A DNA stretch of 64,000 nucleotides from Atrina japonica (GCA_030159075.1 BROG01000112.1:1325501-1389500); one strand, 5' to 3'. Counted from the stretch's first letter, positions 1-10,860 are shown. Translations and numbers: made by a program. Notes: generated by a model from the letters alone, not told the origin.

Positions 1-915
1 TTGTAAGCATGGCTAGGAGAGGCACGAGTAAGTAGATGGACTGGTAAAACCCTAGAAAAGCCAAAAGAAAAAAAAAATTTAGATATGATAAATGTCAGTG
101 ATTGAGAGGTTGATCAGACCTAACAATCTAGCACTATGTAACACAGAGTATACTGTAGGGGTGACAATATCACATCAATTTACCTATCATCAATTTCTTT
201 ATTTTGAAAACAAGCCAATAGAGCCAAAATACTGATTTAAGCTTGGTTGACCTAATTCCATTTTTTTTCTACAAAACTCTATAATATCCTCTGCTAAGAA
301 GGCTAAGCGTACATGTATATATATCTTACTGCTGTTGCCTTAACTTTAGAACTATTAGCCATTAACAGTGACAAGCACAATACATGTAACTACTATGTGT
401 TAGATTTAACCCTTTTATTATTAAGTTATTGTTTTAATATCACTCATATATGATATACATGATGTTTTACTATGATGTCATGCATTTATCAAATATTTTG
501 TTTCTCATTCATACTTACATTTATATCTTATTCATTTGACTTTAATCTGTTTTTTTTTTAATTTTTTTGTGACATGGAACTCGGTTAACTGATATTCTAA
601 TCTTTAACCCTTGCTCAATAATGCTGAGTTTTATATCTGAATTTGAATCAACTGTTGATTGATTTGTTTTAGATATCAATGCATCTATATTTTTTTTTCA
701 TTAATCCTTGTTTTTATAACAACATGGAATTTGGTTAACTGATTTTTCTATATCTTTAACCATTTCTTGAAAATGTTTACTTCACATTTTTTTATTATTA
801 TTATTCTCATTATTAATTATTGTCTTAGGTATTCATAGAACACATTTTTGTATTTGTTGGGCTTTTTTATGCCTGTCTAATGCTTATCTTGTTCTTTTTT
901 TTATTATTATAATTA
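1..915. other. AT-rich non-coding flank of the gypsy element
   Basis: No convincing gene. This lies downstream of the minus-strand pol stop, where a 3' LTR would be expected, but I see no copy here of the sequence found upstream of gag (6430-7445). A loosely repeated phrase occurs twice (around 570-600 and 720-745, core GGTTAACTGAT). The 3' LTR may lie off the left edge, or the end may be rearranged. Confidence 0.5.
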
Positions 916-3900
916 TCATGACTCTAGATTGGGTTTTGCCATACAGGTTTTTCTTCTTTTTCCTGTTTTAGTAAACTTTCTATTGATTTCAGATAGTAAC
1001 TCCTGACTAAAACTTTCATCAGGTTCCCAAGTTCTCTCTCCATTCTCCCAGACTACACGTATTAGTCTTTTTCCATTCTTAAATTTTGCTGAAGGGATAC
1101 TTTTAATGTCCCATGTTTTTTCTTTTGAGTTTTGATCATTTTTTCTATCAATGTCATCTGAGATTTGGGTTGGTACTGGGACTTGTTCATCAGGTGGGAT
1201 GTCATGTTGAGTATTGCTAGGAGTGTCAGGGGCAGGTAAGGTCTGTGTGTTTTTGTGAGAATCCTGTTGTGACGCAGAGCTAGTTGTATTATTTGGCTGC
1301 TTAGTCTGAGTGTTTTCAGGATGGAGATGAGATCTGTGTTCCTCAGGGTAATAATAATGTTTCAAATGAATAGCATTGACTAAGGATGGGTGTAACTTGT
1401 TATCAGATATTCTCCTTAACTGATAGGTGTAATTTGGACCCAATCTAACAATGCGGTATGGACCATGTGCTTTGTCATGAAGTTTGGCTGATAATCCTTT
1501 GGGTACATTGTGCACAGCCATAAGCACAGAGTCTCCTAACTTAAAATTTGGAATTTTGGCTGTTTTGTCAAATTTTTCTTTGTTTTTCTGTTGGTGATAT
1601 GCCAAGTTTTCTTTTGCAATTTTGTGGTAAATTTTAAGATTTGTCATGAACTGTTGCATGTATAATTTTGCATCCCGGGCCATGTTGTCTTTAGGTTGCA
1701 ATTCTATATCAAATGGCAACCTCATTTCTTGGCCAAACATCATGAAAAAGGGAGAAAACTCTGTAGAATTTGCTGAAATTGATTTTCTAAATGACATCAT
1801 GATACCTGCTAGAAAAGAAGGCCATTTTTGTTGGTCTTGATTACAATATGCCCGCAATGATTGTGCAATTACACTGTTTTGTCTTTCTACTAAACCGTTA
1901 GTGTTGGGATGATATGCACTAGTATGGTACTGAGATATGTCAAAAATTTCACAAAGAGCATTGATCACTTTAGACATAAAATTCCTACCACGGTCTGAGA
2001 AAAGGACAGAAGGGGCCCCATAGCGAGCAATAATGTTATCAAAAAGGACCGTAGCTACTTCTTTTGCATTTTGTGAGCGAAGTGGAAAAGCTTCTGGCCA
2101 ACGTGTTCCTGCATCAATGCAAAGTAGTATGTACTCATAACCCTCTGGACTTTTATGGAGTGGTCCCAGGATATCAATTTGCCAGCACTCAAACCTTTCC
2201 TTGGTTGGCATGGGGTTCATAGGTGGCTTGGTTGGGTTAAAATTTCTTTTTGCTATCTGACATCTAGTACATGATTTGACATAGTCCACAATGTCTTGGT
2301 GCATCCTTGGCCAAAAATATCTTTGAATAATGGAGGCACGGACTTTTTCTATTCCTAAGTGACCTCCGCCTGCAAGACTATCATGGTACTGTCGGAGTGC
2401 ATCTAGTCTTAATACCTTAGGAAGGGCTATCTGGGTAATAAACCTGTCCTCTTCTACTTGTTTCCTACATCGCCTTTGGAATAAGTGGGTCAGAATACCA
2501 TTAGCTAGAGAATAATGTTTGGACTCAGCTACTATGACATCTTGTTTTTTCCTATCGTCTGGAAGTACGTTATTTTCAAGATAATTGATAATATCTTTGT
2601 AGTCCTCACATTCTCTTTGTAATTCAAATAATCGTCTGTTGTCATCTACTATTGGTTGTAGCTGATCCTGCTGAATGACCACTGTGTCTGTTTGGTCTGG
2701 GTCATAGAACAAGTTGATTTGGATACTTTGATTGTCCTCATTATCCTTTGTTTCTTCATCTATATGTAACTCATTTACCTCTGGCACACTATTAGTCTGT
2801 GGTATGCTGCCGTTGTTTGGGATTTTGTTTTCTTCTTTGGGGTCGTCTTCATCAGGGTATGGTAGTCTGCTCAGGGCATCAGCAACAAAGTTGCTCTTAC
2901 CTGCTCTGTGTACAATATCAAAGTCATACTCCTGTAGCTTAAGCGCCCATCTTTCTAATCTCCCAGTGTGCTTAGCAGTTTTTAACCATACCAGTGCCCT
3001 ATGGTCTGTGTAGATGGTAAACTTGTTGCCTACTAGATAAGGACGGTATGCTCGAACCCCATTTACGACTGCCAACAACTCTTTTTCTGAGGTGTTGTAC
3101 TTCTTCTCCTCTTTTGAAAGTGATTTTCCTCCATATGCAATGACATGTTCTTTATTATCAGAAGATACTTGACTTAGATAATAACCAATGGCAGTATCGG
3201 ATGCATCACATGTAAGCACAAATGATTTGTCAGGGTCAGGGTAAGATAGAATAGGAGCAGAAATGAGAGCAGTTTTAAGAGTGTCAAATGCATGCTGACA
3301 GTCTTGTGTCCAGAGAAAGGTAGAATCTTTTTTTAGAAGTGCATTTAAAGGGGCAGCAATTTTTGCATAATTGTGAATAAATTTCCTGTAGTAGTTTGCC
3401 ATACCCAGGAAACTTCTGACTTGTTTTTGTTTCTTTGGGACTGGAAATGCACTTACAACTTTTGTTTTGTCATGATCAACTTCTACACCGTGTCGAGAAA
3501 TGACATGGCCAAGAAATTTCAACTGTTTGACCGCAAAGTGACATTTTGACGGTTGAAGTGTTAGACCTGCTTCTCTTAATTTGGTAAAAACTTGTGAAAG
3601 GTCGCGCAAGTGTGAATTGAAATCTTTTGAAAAGATTAAGACATCATCAATGTACACTAATACTGATTTGAAATTCATTTCTCTCAATATCCCAGACATA
3701 AGTGTTTGAAAGGAGATTGGGGAATTCATTAGCCCAAATGGCATCCTTTTCCATTCATACACACCATCTTGTGTTATAAATGCTGCCTTATGTTTGGAGC
3801 AAGGGCTCATTTCAACTTGCCAAAATGCAGACCTAAAATCCAAGTTTGTAAATATTTGAGCTTTTGAGTCACCTATGGCATCAAACACTGATTCTAAGTG

Positions 3901-4995
3901 AGGAAGAGGAAAGGACATTGGAATTGTGATTTTGTTTAATGCTCGATAATCACAAGCAAATCTCATTTGTCCATTCTTCTTTTTGACCATTACAACAGGG
4001 GAATGCCACTCAGAGTTTGAAGGCTCAATAATATCATTTTGTAGCATTTCATCTACTTGTTTCTTTATTTCCTTTGCCGTCTGAGTGGATGTCCTGTAGA
4101 ACTGTTTTCTAACTGGTTTGGATCCTGGTATTGTCTCAATTTTGTGTTTGTATAAACTAGTTTTACCAAGTTCCGAAAGATCAGCAGAAAAAATGTCCCT
4201 GTGTGCAATTAAAAATTGATTAAGTTCTCTTTTTTCTTTCTCTGATAGGTCTGACTCTGATAAGTCAAAATGTAATTTTGAATTGGCCTTTGATTTACTT
4301 GATCTTGTTGAATCAGTGTTTTGTAAAGGTGACTCACTGATGGAATCAAGGGAGATAATTGTAGAACTATTACTTTCTATATCTTCAACAGTAGCCAGTA
4401 CTTGATTGTTTCTCAACTTTACATCATCAAATGTAGGGTTGAGAACCTTCAAGTAAGCTTTTCTATTCCTCACCTTTACCAAACACTTAGCAGCAGTGAT
4501 ATGTAGTTTCTTTGACAGTGAAGGTAGTGGATTCAGAAGTACTAGATCATTATTTTTGCACCTTGATATTTGCACTGAAATTGTGGTTTCTGATCTCTTT
4601 GGGATTGTGACTGCCTTTGTTGATCTAGCTAACCCTGAATTTGTAATGATTTGACACACTTGCTCATTATTAATTATTAGTAAGTTTTGGTCATAATCTA
4701 TGTTAGCGTGGTTAGCCATAAGAAAATCCAAGCCTAAAATGAAAGAATAGTGCAGGTCTTGAATTACATGCACTTTGTGTTTGAACCTAGCACCATCGAT
4801 ATCTAATATAACATCTAACATCCCTAGCACTTTCAGATAGTTCCCTGTAACACCTTTTATATTTTGATGTTTTGGCTGTTTTAACTCAGCACCATTATAG
4901 GATGTTTTTTTGAGAAAATCTGCACTAACAACAGTAATGCTGGCACCAGTATCTAATAATGCCCTAACTTTTTGATTACCAAGTGATAATAGCAC
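916..4995 (-). CDS. Ty3/gypsy Pol polyprotein (PR-RT-RNaseH-IN)
   Basis: The 1359-residue frame encodes the enzymes for copying and inserting the element. Visible landmarks in order: aspartic protease motif LLDTGAS near residue 14; RT with NLDFRSAFWQVEM, MPFGLMNSP and the catalytic YIDD; RNase H with CDASD, EKELLAV and TDHRALVWL; integrase zinc finger (H, H, then CTRC); integrase core acids in WQIDILGP, FSDRGRNF and LVERQN; and a GPY-type segment (HGPYRIV). The C-terminus ends with a chromodomain-like WENGERTWEP segment. The nominal start is a GTG, not a real initiation site: the frame stays open upstream to the gag TAG at 5083-5085, so Pol is probably made by readthrough. No internal stop is seen. 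Plus-strand frames inside this region are shadows. Confidence 0.93.
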   Translation of the reverse strand: MLLSLGNQKVRALLDTGASITVVSADFLKKTSYNGAELKQPKHQNIKGVTGNYLKVLGMLDVILDIDGARFKHKVHVIQDLHYSFILGLDFLMANHANIDYDQNLLIINNEQVCQIITNSGLARSTKAVTIPKRSETTISVQISRCKNNDLVLLNPLPSLSKKLHITAAKCLVKVRNRKAYLKVLNPTFDDVKLRNNQVLATVEDIESNSSTIISLDSISESPLQNTDSTRSSKSKANSKLHFDLSESDLSEKEKRELNQFLIAHRDIFSADLSELGKTSLYKHKIETIPGSKPVRKQFYRTSTQTAKEIKKQVDEMLQNDIIEPSNSEWHSPVVMVKKKNGQMRFACDYRALNKITIPMSFPLPHLESVFDAIGDSKAQIFTNLDFRSAFWQVEMSPCSKHKAAFITQDGVYEWKRMPFGLMNSPISFQTLMSGILREMNFKSVLVYIDDVLIFSKDFNSHLRDLSQVFTKLREAGLTLQPSKCHFAVKQLKFLGHVISRHGVEVDHDKTKVVSAFPVPKKQKQVRSFLGMANYYRKFIHNYAKIAAPLNALLKKDSTFLWTQDCQHAFDTLKTALISAPILSYPDPDKSFVLTCDASDTAIGYYLSQVSSDNKEHVIAYGGKSLSKEEKKYNTSEKELLAVVNGVRAYRPYLVGNKFTIYTDHRALVWLKTAKHTGRLERWALKLQEYDFDIVHRAGKSNFVADALSRLPYPDEDDPKEENKIPNNGSIPQTNSVPEVNELHIDEETKDNEDNQSIQINLFYDPDQTDTVVIQQDQLQPIVDDNRRLFELQRECEDYKDIINYLENNVLPDDRKKQDVIVAESKHYSLANGILTHLFQRRCRKQVEEDRFITQIALPKVLRLDALRQYHDSLAGGGHLGIEKVRASIIQRYFWPRMHQDIVDYVKSCTRCQIAKRNFNPTKPPMNPMPTKERFECWQIDILGPLHKSPEGYEYILLCIDAGTRWPEAFPLRSQNAKEVATVLFDNIIARYGAPSVLFSDRGRNFMSKVINALCEIFDISQYHTSAYHPNTNGLVERQNSVIAQSLRAYCNQDQQKWPSFLAGIMMSFRKSISANSTEFSPFFMMFGQEMRLPFDIELQPKDNMARDAKLYMQQFMTNLKIYHKIAKENLAYHQQKNKEKFDKTAKIPNFKLGDSVLMAVHNVPKGLSAKLHDKAHGPYRIVRLGPNYTYQLRRISDNKLHPSLVNAIHLKHYYYPEEHRSHLHPENTQTKQPNNTTSSASQQDSHKNTQTLPAPDTPSNTQHDIPPDEQVPVPTQISDDIDRKNDQNSKEKTWDIKSIPSAKFKNGKRLIRVVWENGERTWEPDESFSQELLSEINRKFTKTGKRRKTCMAKPNLES

Positions 4996-5060
4996 TTTGT
5001 TTTCTTTTAAAGATGTTGCTAAGCAAATATCTTTACCGTTATGCCCATCCTGAGACTTGT

Positions 5061-5090
5061 GCCTTGGGACAGGCGCGAGTCCCTATTGTG
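5061..5090 (-). promoter_or_regulatory. Probable gag-pol UAG readthrough site with hairpin
   Basis: Gag ends in CAA-TAG-GGA and the same frame continues open into Pol, so no frameshift is needed. Right at the stop, GGGAC (5083-5079) can pair with GTCCC (5070-5066) around an eight-base loop. Loop bases GCCT could also pair with AGGC at 5064-5061, but the connecting loop would be one base, so a true pseudoknot is doubtful. Same-frame UAG readthrough is the gammaretrovirus strategy. The readthrough itself is inference. Confidence 0.6.
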
Positions 5091-6279
5091 AATTTTTGAG
5101 TTTTTGGACTTGTTCCAAAAGATACCAGTAACATGCTTTTTTCATGTGACCTTTAGTTTTACACTTATCACAATAACTATTTAAGCCAGGACATAAAGAC
5201 TTATTAAAACAGGACTCACCCCCACATCGCCAGCATGATTTTTGTCTTCTCTCATTCTCATAGGCTTTTTCACCTCTGGGCACTCTGTTATCTGTGGACC
5301 ATCTCGGACCTCTTTGCTCTCTGTCTTCAGTGTACATGTACCTCGGTCTCTGGGGGTATTGTAGCGCGTTTATCGGTGGTGCCTGTTCTGCAGCATATCC
5401 TGCATGAGTAGCCTGTATCATACTCTGGAACCCTTCAGTTATGGCCGCTACAATAGATTTGTCCTGGGCACTTGTATTCTGAGTTCCCTGTTTGTTGTCC
5501 ACCGCTTCCTCTGCTAAAATGGCAAGCTCCCGCAGGTGTTCTAGATTTCGAGGGCTTTGCGGTACCACAATTTCCCTTAACCGCTGAAGTAGGCCATTCT
5601 TGGCTAGCTCCGTGACAAAGGTAACATCCATAACAGAGTCAGTGGCCAGCTTCCTGACTCTATATAGATACTCCTCCACTCCTTCCCCTGGCTGCTGTTG
5701 TATCCTCAGGAGGTCCTTATTAATTGGCGAGGATGGCTTGAACCTTTTGAAGAATGCTTCCTTGAATTTTGTCAAGGAAGACTTTGCATTCTCATCCAAA
5801 AAATTGAACCATTGCAAGGCTATGCCTTGCAGATAGAAGTGCAGCATTTGTATTGCCTTTACGTGTGGCATATTAGTAAAGTTGAGGAAAGCTACAAATG
5901 CCATCCACCATTCTGCGGCTGATCCTCTGCCGTCAAATTTTGGCAGCTGCGGGACAGGTATCCGCGGCATGACATCCTGGAACACTGGGGCAGGAGGTGC
6001 AGTTGGCTGAGCTGGCTGTTGCTGTTCGATTACAGCCACCTCTGGCATTGTCCCCGCATCTGGCGTCCTCAAGTCTTCTAGCTCCTCCGACATACTGCGA
6101 ATCCTTTCTTGTAGTAACTCTATCTCTTGGTCCTTTCTAGTTATTGCCCTTTCTTTTTCATTTATTATGGACGCCTGGTCCTCAATGTGGCTGTTTGCTC
6201 TGTTCAGGTCTAATATTACACCAGCCCTTGTAGTTGGCTTTGATGCACTGGTATTAGTAGGGACACCTGAGAAAGCCAT
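5083..6279 (-). CDS. Ty3/gypsy Gag
   Basis: 398 residues starting at ATG 6279 (MAFSGVPTN). An N-terminal coiled-coil-like stretch rich in E, K, Q and R (about residues 30-70) is followed by a proline/alanine-rich linker and a retrotransposon capsid domain (FDGRGSAAEWWMAFVAFLNF onward, about residues 115-260). The C-terminus has one canonical zinc knuckle, CX2CX4HX4C (CDKCKTKGHMKKAC), preceded by a second Cys cluster spaced C-X2-C-X4-C-X5-C that lacks the usual His. Gag packages the element RNA. It shares its frame with pol; the first stop is TAG. Confidence 0.92.
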   Translation of the reverse strand: MAFSGVPTNTSASKPTTRAGVILDLNRANSHIEDQASIINEKERAITRKDQEIELLQERIRSMSEELEDLRTPDAGTMPEVAVIEQQQPAQPTAPPAPVFQDVMPRIPVPQLPKFDGRGSAAEWWMAFVAFLNFTNMPHVKAIQMLHFYLQGIALQWFNFLDENAKSSLTKFKEAFFKRFKPSSPINKDLLRIQQQPGEGVEEYLYRVRKLATDSVMDVTFVTELAKNGLLQRLREIVVPQSPRNLEHLRELAILAEEAVDNKQGTQNTSAQDKSIVAAITEGFQSMIQATHAGYAAEQAPPINALQYPQRPRYMYTEDREQRGPRWSTDNRVPRGEKAYENERRQKSCWRCGGESCFNKSLCPGLNSYCDKCKTKGHMKKACYWYLLEQVQKLKNSQ

Positions 6280-7445
6280 GTCGAGTTGTCGTTTTTGCTG
6301 TTCTTGGGGAATATTTTAGCTCTTAATAGGTTAGGTACCAAGATCTTGTTTTATTTCTCCACCAGTTACTCCTTTTGTTTTTCCTCTATACAGGATATTC
6401 TTTTTCCTTTGGCCTGAGGCGCTTCTTGTCCCAATTGTGGGTTACAAGGGAAAATGACTGTAATTTGAAGAAAAATAAAGTTGTATTTAGGTTTTACGTC
6501 CGTTCGGTTTTATTGCTGATTCAAAAGTGTTTGGCTTGAAGCCATTACAATATATAAATGTTTTATAACTTAGATAATAATAACAATATTGCAAATACAA
6601 ACATTTCCAAATTGAACACACACAAGTTAGAGTTCTAGTCAAATAAACAAACCAAAAATAAAATATTATGTAATTAATTCTGCTGAATAAGTCCCTATTT
6701 AAAATCTAATTTCCTGAGAATATCACAGAGATTACCACGCAAACCCACTTTTATTATTTCAACAAAACATATACAATCGACAAGGATCGGGTACGCTTAA
6801 CTGTATACCGATATAAACAAAAGTTGTTCATACACTAAATGTACGTCCTTTATCACTTTTGCTATTTACTTCTTAATAAAAGAATTATGAAAGTAAACTT
6901 AAGTATCTATATAATGAGATCAAGACGCTTACCAGCATTTCAGACGTAATTAACACTCGCTATGCTTAACAATCGATGTTTAATTTATAATTGTCTGCTA
7001 GATCCGCCAATATTTTATGCTACACGAGTTTCATTTCAGTAAACCACATACCGAACCCGATCCTGTTTAACTACATAAAACCTACTATTTATTTACAGAA
7101 GCTAACAAATGCAAAACGAATCAAAATTATAAATTGAGACGAATTTCTATTTATCCTTTCTAATTCTAGGATTAATAATAAAATATCTTTCAAAATATTT
7201 CCTTATTCTCAAATTAGTGATTCTGTACGAAACTTCAATTCAATAGCTTAATTCAACTTTCAACTATAAAATGAGCAAAAATTAAACTAAATCTAATTTG
7301 AAAATATCAAAGTTAACAAAAGAAACTTAAACATGATAAAAATAATATATACCCAAGGTACAAACATATCTACCTGTAATTTGAAGAAAAATAAAGTTGT
7401 ATTTAGGTTTTACGTCCGTTCGGTTTTATTGCCGATTCAAAAGTG
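6280..7445 (-). repeat. Gypsy leader / candidate 5' LTR region with 70-bp direct repeat
   Basis: No gene. A segment of about 70 bp containing TACGTCCGTTCGGTTTTATT occurs twice in direct orientation, near 6455-6525 and 7374-7443, with about 920 bp between. A TG...CA-style end (TGTGGG on plus) lies near 6436, next to a possible primer-binding segment. The block may be the 5' LTR, or the short repeat may mark an insertion. No second LTR is visible in the window to decide this. Confidence 0.4.
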
Positions 7446-8188
7446 ACCGACACGGGGACGCATACCCTTATTCAAATTTGTCCGAATTACATAATTGACC
7501 AATCAAAATTGTTTCTTGATAGCGTCTCTTTTACTTTTTCTTTGTCTATGTAAAATATACAACTAGGAGGAAAGTATGTAGTATGGTCACATCTAGCTAA
7601 TAGGTAATTGTTTACGCAATAATCGGAAATAGAGATTAACTTGATCTATTGAAACTGGGCATGTTTATCCCCAGGAATAAGCTCTAATGGGTAAATATCA
7701 CATCTAACAAAGGTCTGGTTGTCAAACTTTTTCAACAAACAAGGTATTTTATTAGCTTGATTGCTTAAAAACATGATAGGTAACAAAGACTTGAGACGGA
7801 CCAATTTCTTGTAGATGTGACACATAAAGGACTGCTCGTAAATAAATACTTACAGCTATAAATCGTAAAAGTAAACTTTGACACTAATAATGCCACAGAA
7901 AAAAACTGAAAACGGCTATATTTGACAATTTCCTTCTAAATAAATCCAGATTGTCTATAAAATACATTTATAAGTAAAATAAAATAACTACATATTTTAT
8001 TGAATTATTTAAACAAAGTGTACTCAAAATGAAAATTATTTATTATAAAATTCAATAAATTAAAGCTTGATTGAAAACAAAGCTTTTCTCTTAAATATTT
8101 AAAGAAAATAATCATAAGTAATGATCACTTTATCCAATTACTTGAAACTTTCTTGAAAATAAAGTTTTCCTCATGACAACTGTGTTGT
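7446..8188. other. AT-rich intergenic DNA, nothing recognised
   Basis: No long open frame, no repeat I recognise, and no RNA gene. Confidence 0.5.
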
Positions 8189-8395
8189 ACCACCTTGTGA
8201 CATTATTCTGGTACCAATTTGTGACATTATTCTGATGCCATCTTGTGACATTGTTCTGACAGTACTTTGTGATATTATTCTGGTACCACCTTCTGACATT
8301 ATCCTGACACCATCTTCTAACATTATTCGGGTACCAGACACATTATTCTTGCACCATCTTGTGACAATATTATGGCATCATCATATGTGTGAGAT
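8189..8395 (+). repeat. Degenerate 24-bp tandem repeat
   Basis: About eight imperfect units of the type CCATCTTGTGACATTATTCTGGTA, differing at several positions, with one shortened unit near 8335. Because 24 is a multiple of three an open frame (8235-8486) runs through it; that frame is an artefact. Confidence 0.8.
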
Positions 8396-8875
8396 TGTAT
8401 CTTTCTGCCAATCTTCTGGCACTACTTCGGTACCATCTTCATTTCGACACTTTGATTTATACTTTTCTACGGGTTACAATTTATAACAGGGTCTATATGT
8501 TGTATGTTATGTGAACGGTTTTTCAGAAGTACACTGAACTGTGGCAGCTAGATCGATTTACATCAAAAGGCGGTTGCATTAAAATATCCAGTGGTCTTGC
8601 ACAGGGTGATTCATCCTTTTCTCAAACGTTTTCACGATAACAATTCTTCCAATCTCAAAGAGGGGTAACTCGAATAAGAAGTAGGGCATGCGAAATAAAG
8701 TGGCTCGTCAAAACTCGAACTTCTAATTAAAGATTTTCTCATGCTTTGGGAGAGAGAACAAAATCCCTTCCAGGAAAACAAATATTTCCCTGTACAAAAG
8801 GAAAGAATAGTGGAATCTTATATGGATGTGATGAATGGACAGGGAATTCTAAACCCGAGTGGTGTGGTAAGAGAC
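8396..8875. other. Unassigned intergenic DNA
   Basis: No gene or named repeat. Two overlapping 67-72 codon frames at 8741-8964 run into the neighbouring MITE and show no domain. Confidence 0.4.
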
Positions 8876-9254
8876 TGGGCACGGAGTCTCCAAATTTACC
8901 CAATACTCAAGCTCAACTTTTATTTTATCACTTTGGACGTATAATCGTTTGCAAAAATTCTTGATCTGAATGAATAGGAAAGTTTAACACATTATTTTTC
9001 ACCATTGCACATAAAAAAATTGGATTACACTGATTCCCCCGTAAAAAAGATTTTTTAAATATTTCTGAAGTTTTCTTCAAATGAGGAAGAGGTTTCATCA
9101 TTATTTACAGCTGTATGTCATCAATATACAGTGTACAAGTATGCCCAGTTGCAGCATGAATTTTGTGCTTTTATCTTAAGATCATTAAAAATTCAAATAG
9201 CTGAGCTTGAGTACTGAGAAAATTTGGCCACTTGTCTTGTCCGAGGGTTTCCCA
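8876..9254. mobile_element. MITE with long terminal inverted repeats (family M1)
   Basis: The left end reads TGGGC...CCAAATTTACC followed by AATACTCAAGCTCAAC; the right end has the inverse, GAGCTTGAGTACTGAG then AATTTGG. The same family occurs twice, back to back, at 48149-48801, including the internal motif ATCGTTTG close to the left end. No transposase is encoded, so it is non-autonomous. Exact ends are approximate. Confidence 0.7.
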
Positions 9255-9589
9255 TACTTGGCGACTCCAGAAGACAGCTTAACCAAAAGACAGTTGACCA
9301 TCGTCTTTCATGGGCAATTGTGGGAGAAAAGGTAAGTTATTCATGTCTTTAGCTGCCAATGCCATCCTTAATATTCTGCCTCAGTTACACCGATCAGGAT
9401 GTCTGAAATTGTCTGCCTGGCAAGTTACACCCCTTCTCTATAAAGAATAGAATTAAGCTCTCAGTCTTTTGTCCAGAAATAAATACCAGTACGCTTTTTA
9501 ATGTGTCAATTTCAAACACATTTTTATTGTTTGTTTGAATGATATTTTATGCCTGACATAACTTTGAAGTTAGACTCTGACTACCAGTT

Positions 9590-9896
9590 TTTAATGGTGG
9601 TGGAATTGATTTGATTTTTTGTATTTTACGCCATACTCAACAATCTTTCAGTCATATGATGGCGTCCAGTTTTTATTGGTGGAGGAGAAACCCCGGTTAC
9701 CCGGGTAAAGACCACCGACCTTCCGCAAGAAAAATGGTGGTGGATAGAACCCGGTTATAATACCATCGGCCTTCCTCAAGTAAACTCAAACTGGAAAACT
9801 TTTCCATAAAATCAACTTCGGCAGTGGGGCTTGAACCCGCGCTGACTGAGAGATAAGGTTTAAAGCGCGGTGTTCTAACCAATCATTTCAGCCTTT
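9590..9896 (-). mobile_element. tRNA-derived SINE (family S2)
   Basis: Sense is minus. The tRNA-like head is at the high-coordinate end, with a B-box-like GGGTTCAAGCC (9826-9836). The body contains the recurring phrase complementary to GACCACCGACCTTCCGCAAG, and the tail GAGTATGGCGTAAAAT runs into an AATC-type end. Related copies are at 13270, 17150, 23290, 26590, 32395 and 62360. Confidence 0.75.
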
Positions 9897-10137
9897 TTCC
9901 TATGTTGAATGATTTTTGATAATATAAAAATTACTGCAGTAGATGTTGTACAGTAAACCATTCTCAAACAAGTGACGTCTCATTCGACCCAAATGTATTT
10001 CGACTTGTTCCATTCCGTTCAGTTTTGTCGGACCACGTGACTTCAAACAGAAAGTCGGCCGGCAAGGTCGCTTATTTATGTTGACAACATTCCGAGTGAG
10101 ATATCTTGTTTTAGTTCAGCGGCATATACTAAACATT

Positions 10138-10250
10138 ATTTGCCCTGGTTGTAGGGAGACATGAGGATTTGTTTACCAAAAGTAAAGCCCAAGGGGAATA
10201 TGACTTGTCGTGGATGTCTCCCTACAACCTGCAGGGCAATAAATTGTTTA
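10138..10250. repeat. Inverted repeat with arms of about 25 bp
   Basis: TTGCCCTGGTTGTAGGGAGA near 10139 is answered by TCTCCCTACAACCTGCAGGGCAA near 10228-10250, giving a stem-loop with about 60 bases between. The next 130 bp repeat the word GAGGGAGA twice. Possibly the end of a fold-back element. Confidence 0.6.
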
Positions 10251-10379
10251 TTATATCGTAATACAGAATCAATAAAGACTGTTGAATAAACTGCAAGGGT
10301 TTTCGCATGAGGGTGACATGAATCACGCGAGGGAGATTTGACGCACGCGACCTCGAGGGAGACATGAAGTGTAGTCACC

Positions 10380-10860
10380 CTGACACGTGACGACTCTCAA
10401 CCAATCCCTTACTATGTTTTATAAATGAGGTAAACTATCTTCTTTCCCGTAAATATGACAAGTGTCACCGCTTTCCTGTAAACTGCTTTTCAAATCTGGC
10501 ACTTAGCACTGCATGATATCCATTTTTATAGGTCATATATACGACCAAATGCTTAACCTGGAGTGATGCTGCTCGCACTTTACTCTGAATTTGTAAACTA
10601 TTATGACGAACTGTGACGGAACGGAACAACTCCAAAAGGTTTTATTGCAACCAATACAAACTGGTTAGACATGACGTAATCGCCAACCATCACTTCCTGA
10701 CAATCAATCAAATGATACAATACACAAATACCAAGAATAGAAATATTTTATCATAATTTATATTAAATTACAATATAATCCATCAAATGTTTACATTACA
10801 CAATATGCATGTGAAGGTGTGCCATCTGTGCAAATTGTAATATTACACAAAGCGCAGTAA
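10380..10860. other. Unassigned intergenic DNA
   Basis: No gene, repeat or RNA recognised. Confidence 0.4.

Larger units (their letters stand above)
916..7445 (-). mobile_element. Ty3/gypsy LTR retrotransposon, coding part largely intact
   Basis: Minus-strand element with gag (5083-6279) followed in the same frame by pol (916-4995). Pol order is protease, reverse transcriptase, RNase H, integrase, the Ty3/gypsy (Metaviridae) order. Both reading frames are uninterrupted over more than 5 kb apart from one TAG between them, which suggests recent insertion. Upstream of gag a possible primer-binding segment starting TGGGACAAG follows a CCCACA end near 6436, which would fit a 5' LTR end. The matching 3' LTR is not visible, so the outer limits are uncertain. 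Confidence 0.85.

Noticed and set aside
5061..5083. Firm pseudoknot call at the gag stop
   Set aside because: The second stem would need a one-base loop across a five-base-pair stem, sterically unlikely; only the hairpin is kept.
1646..5922. Plus-strand frames inside the gypsy element
   Set aside because: Shadows of gag and pol on the opposite strand.
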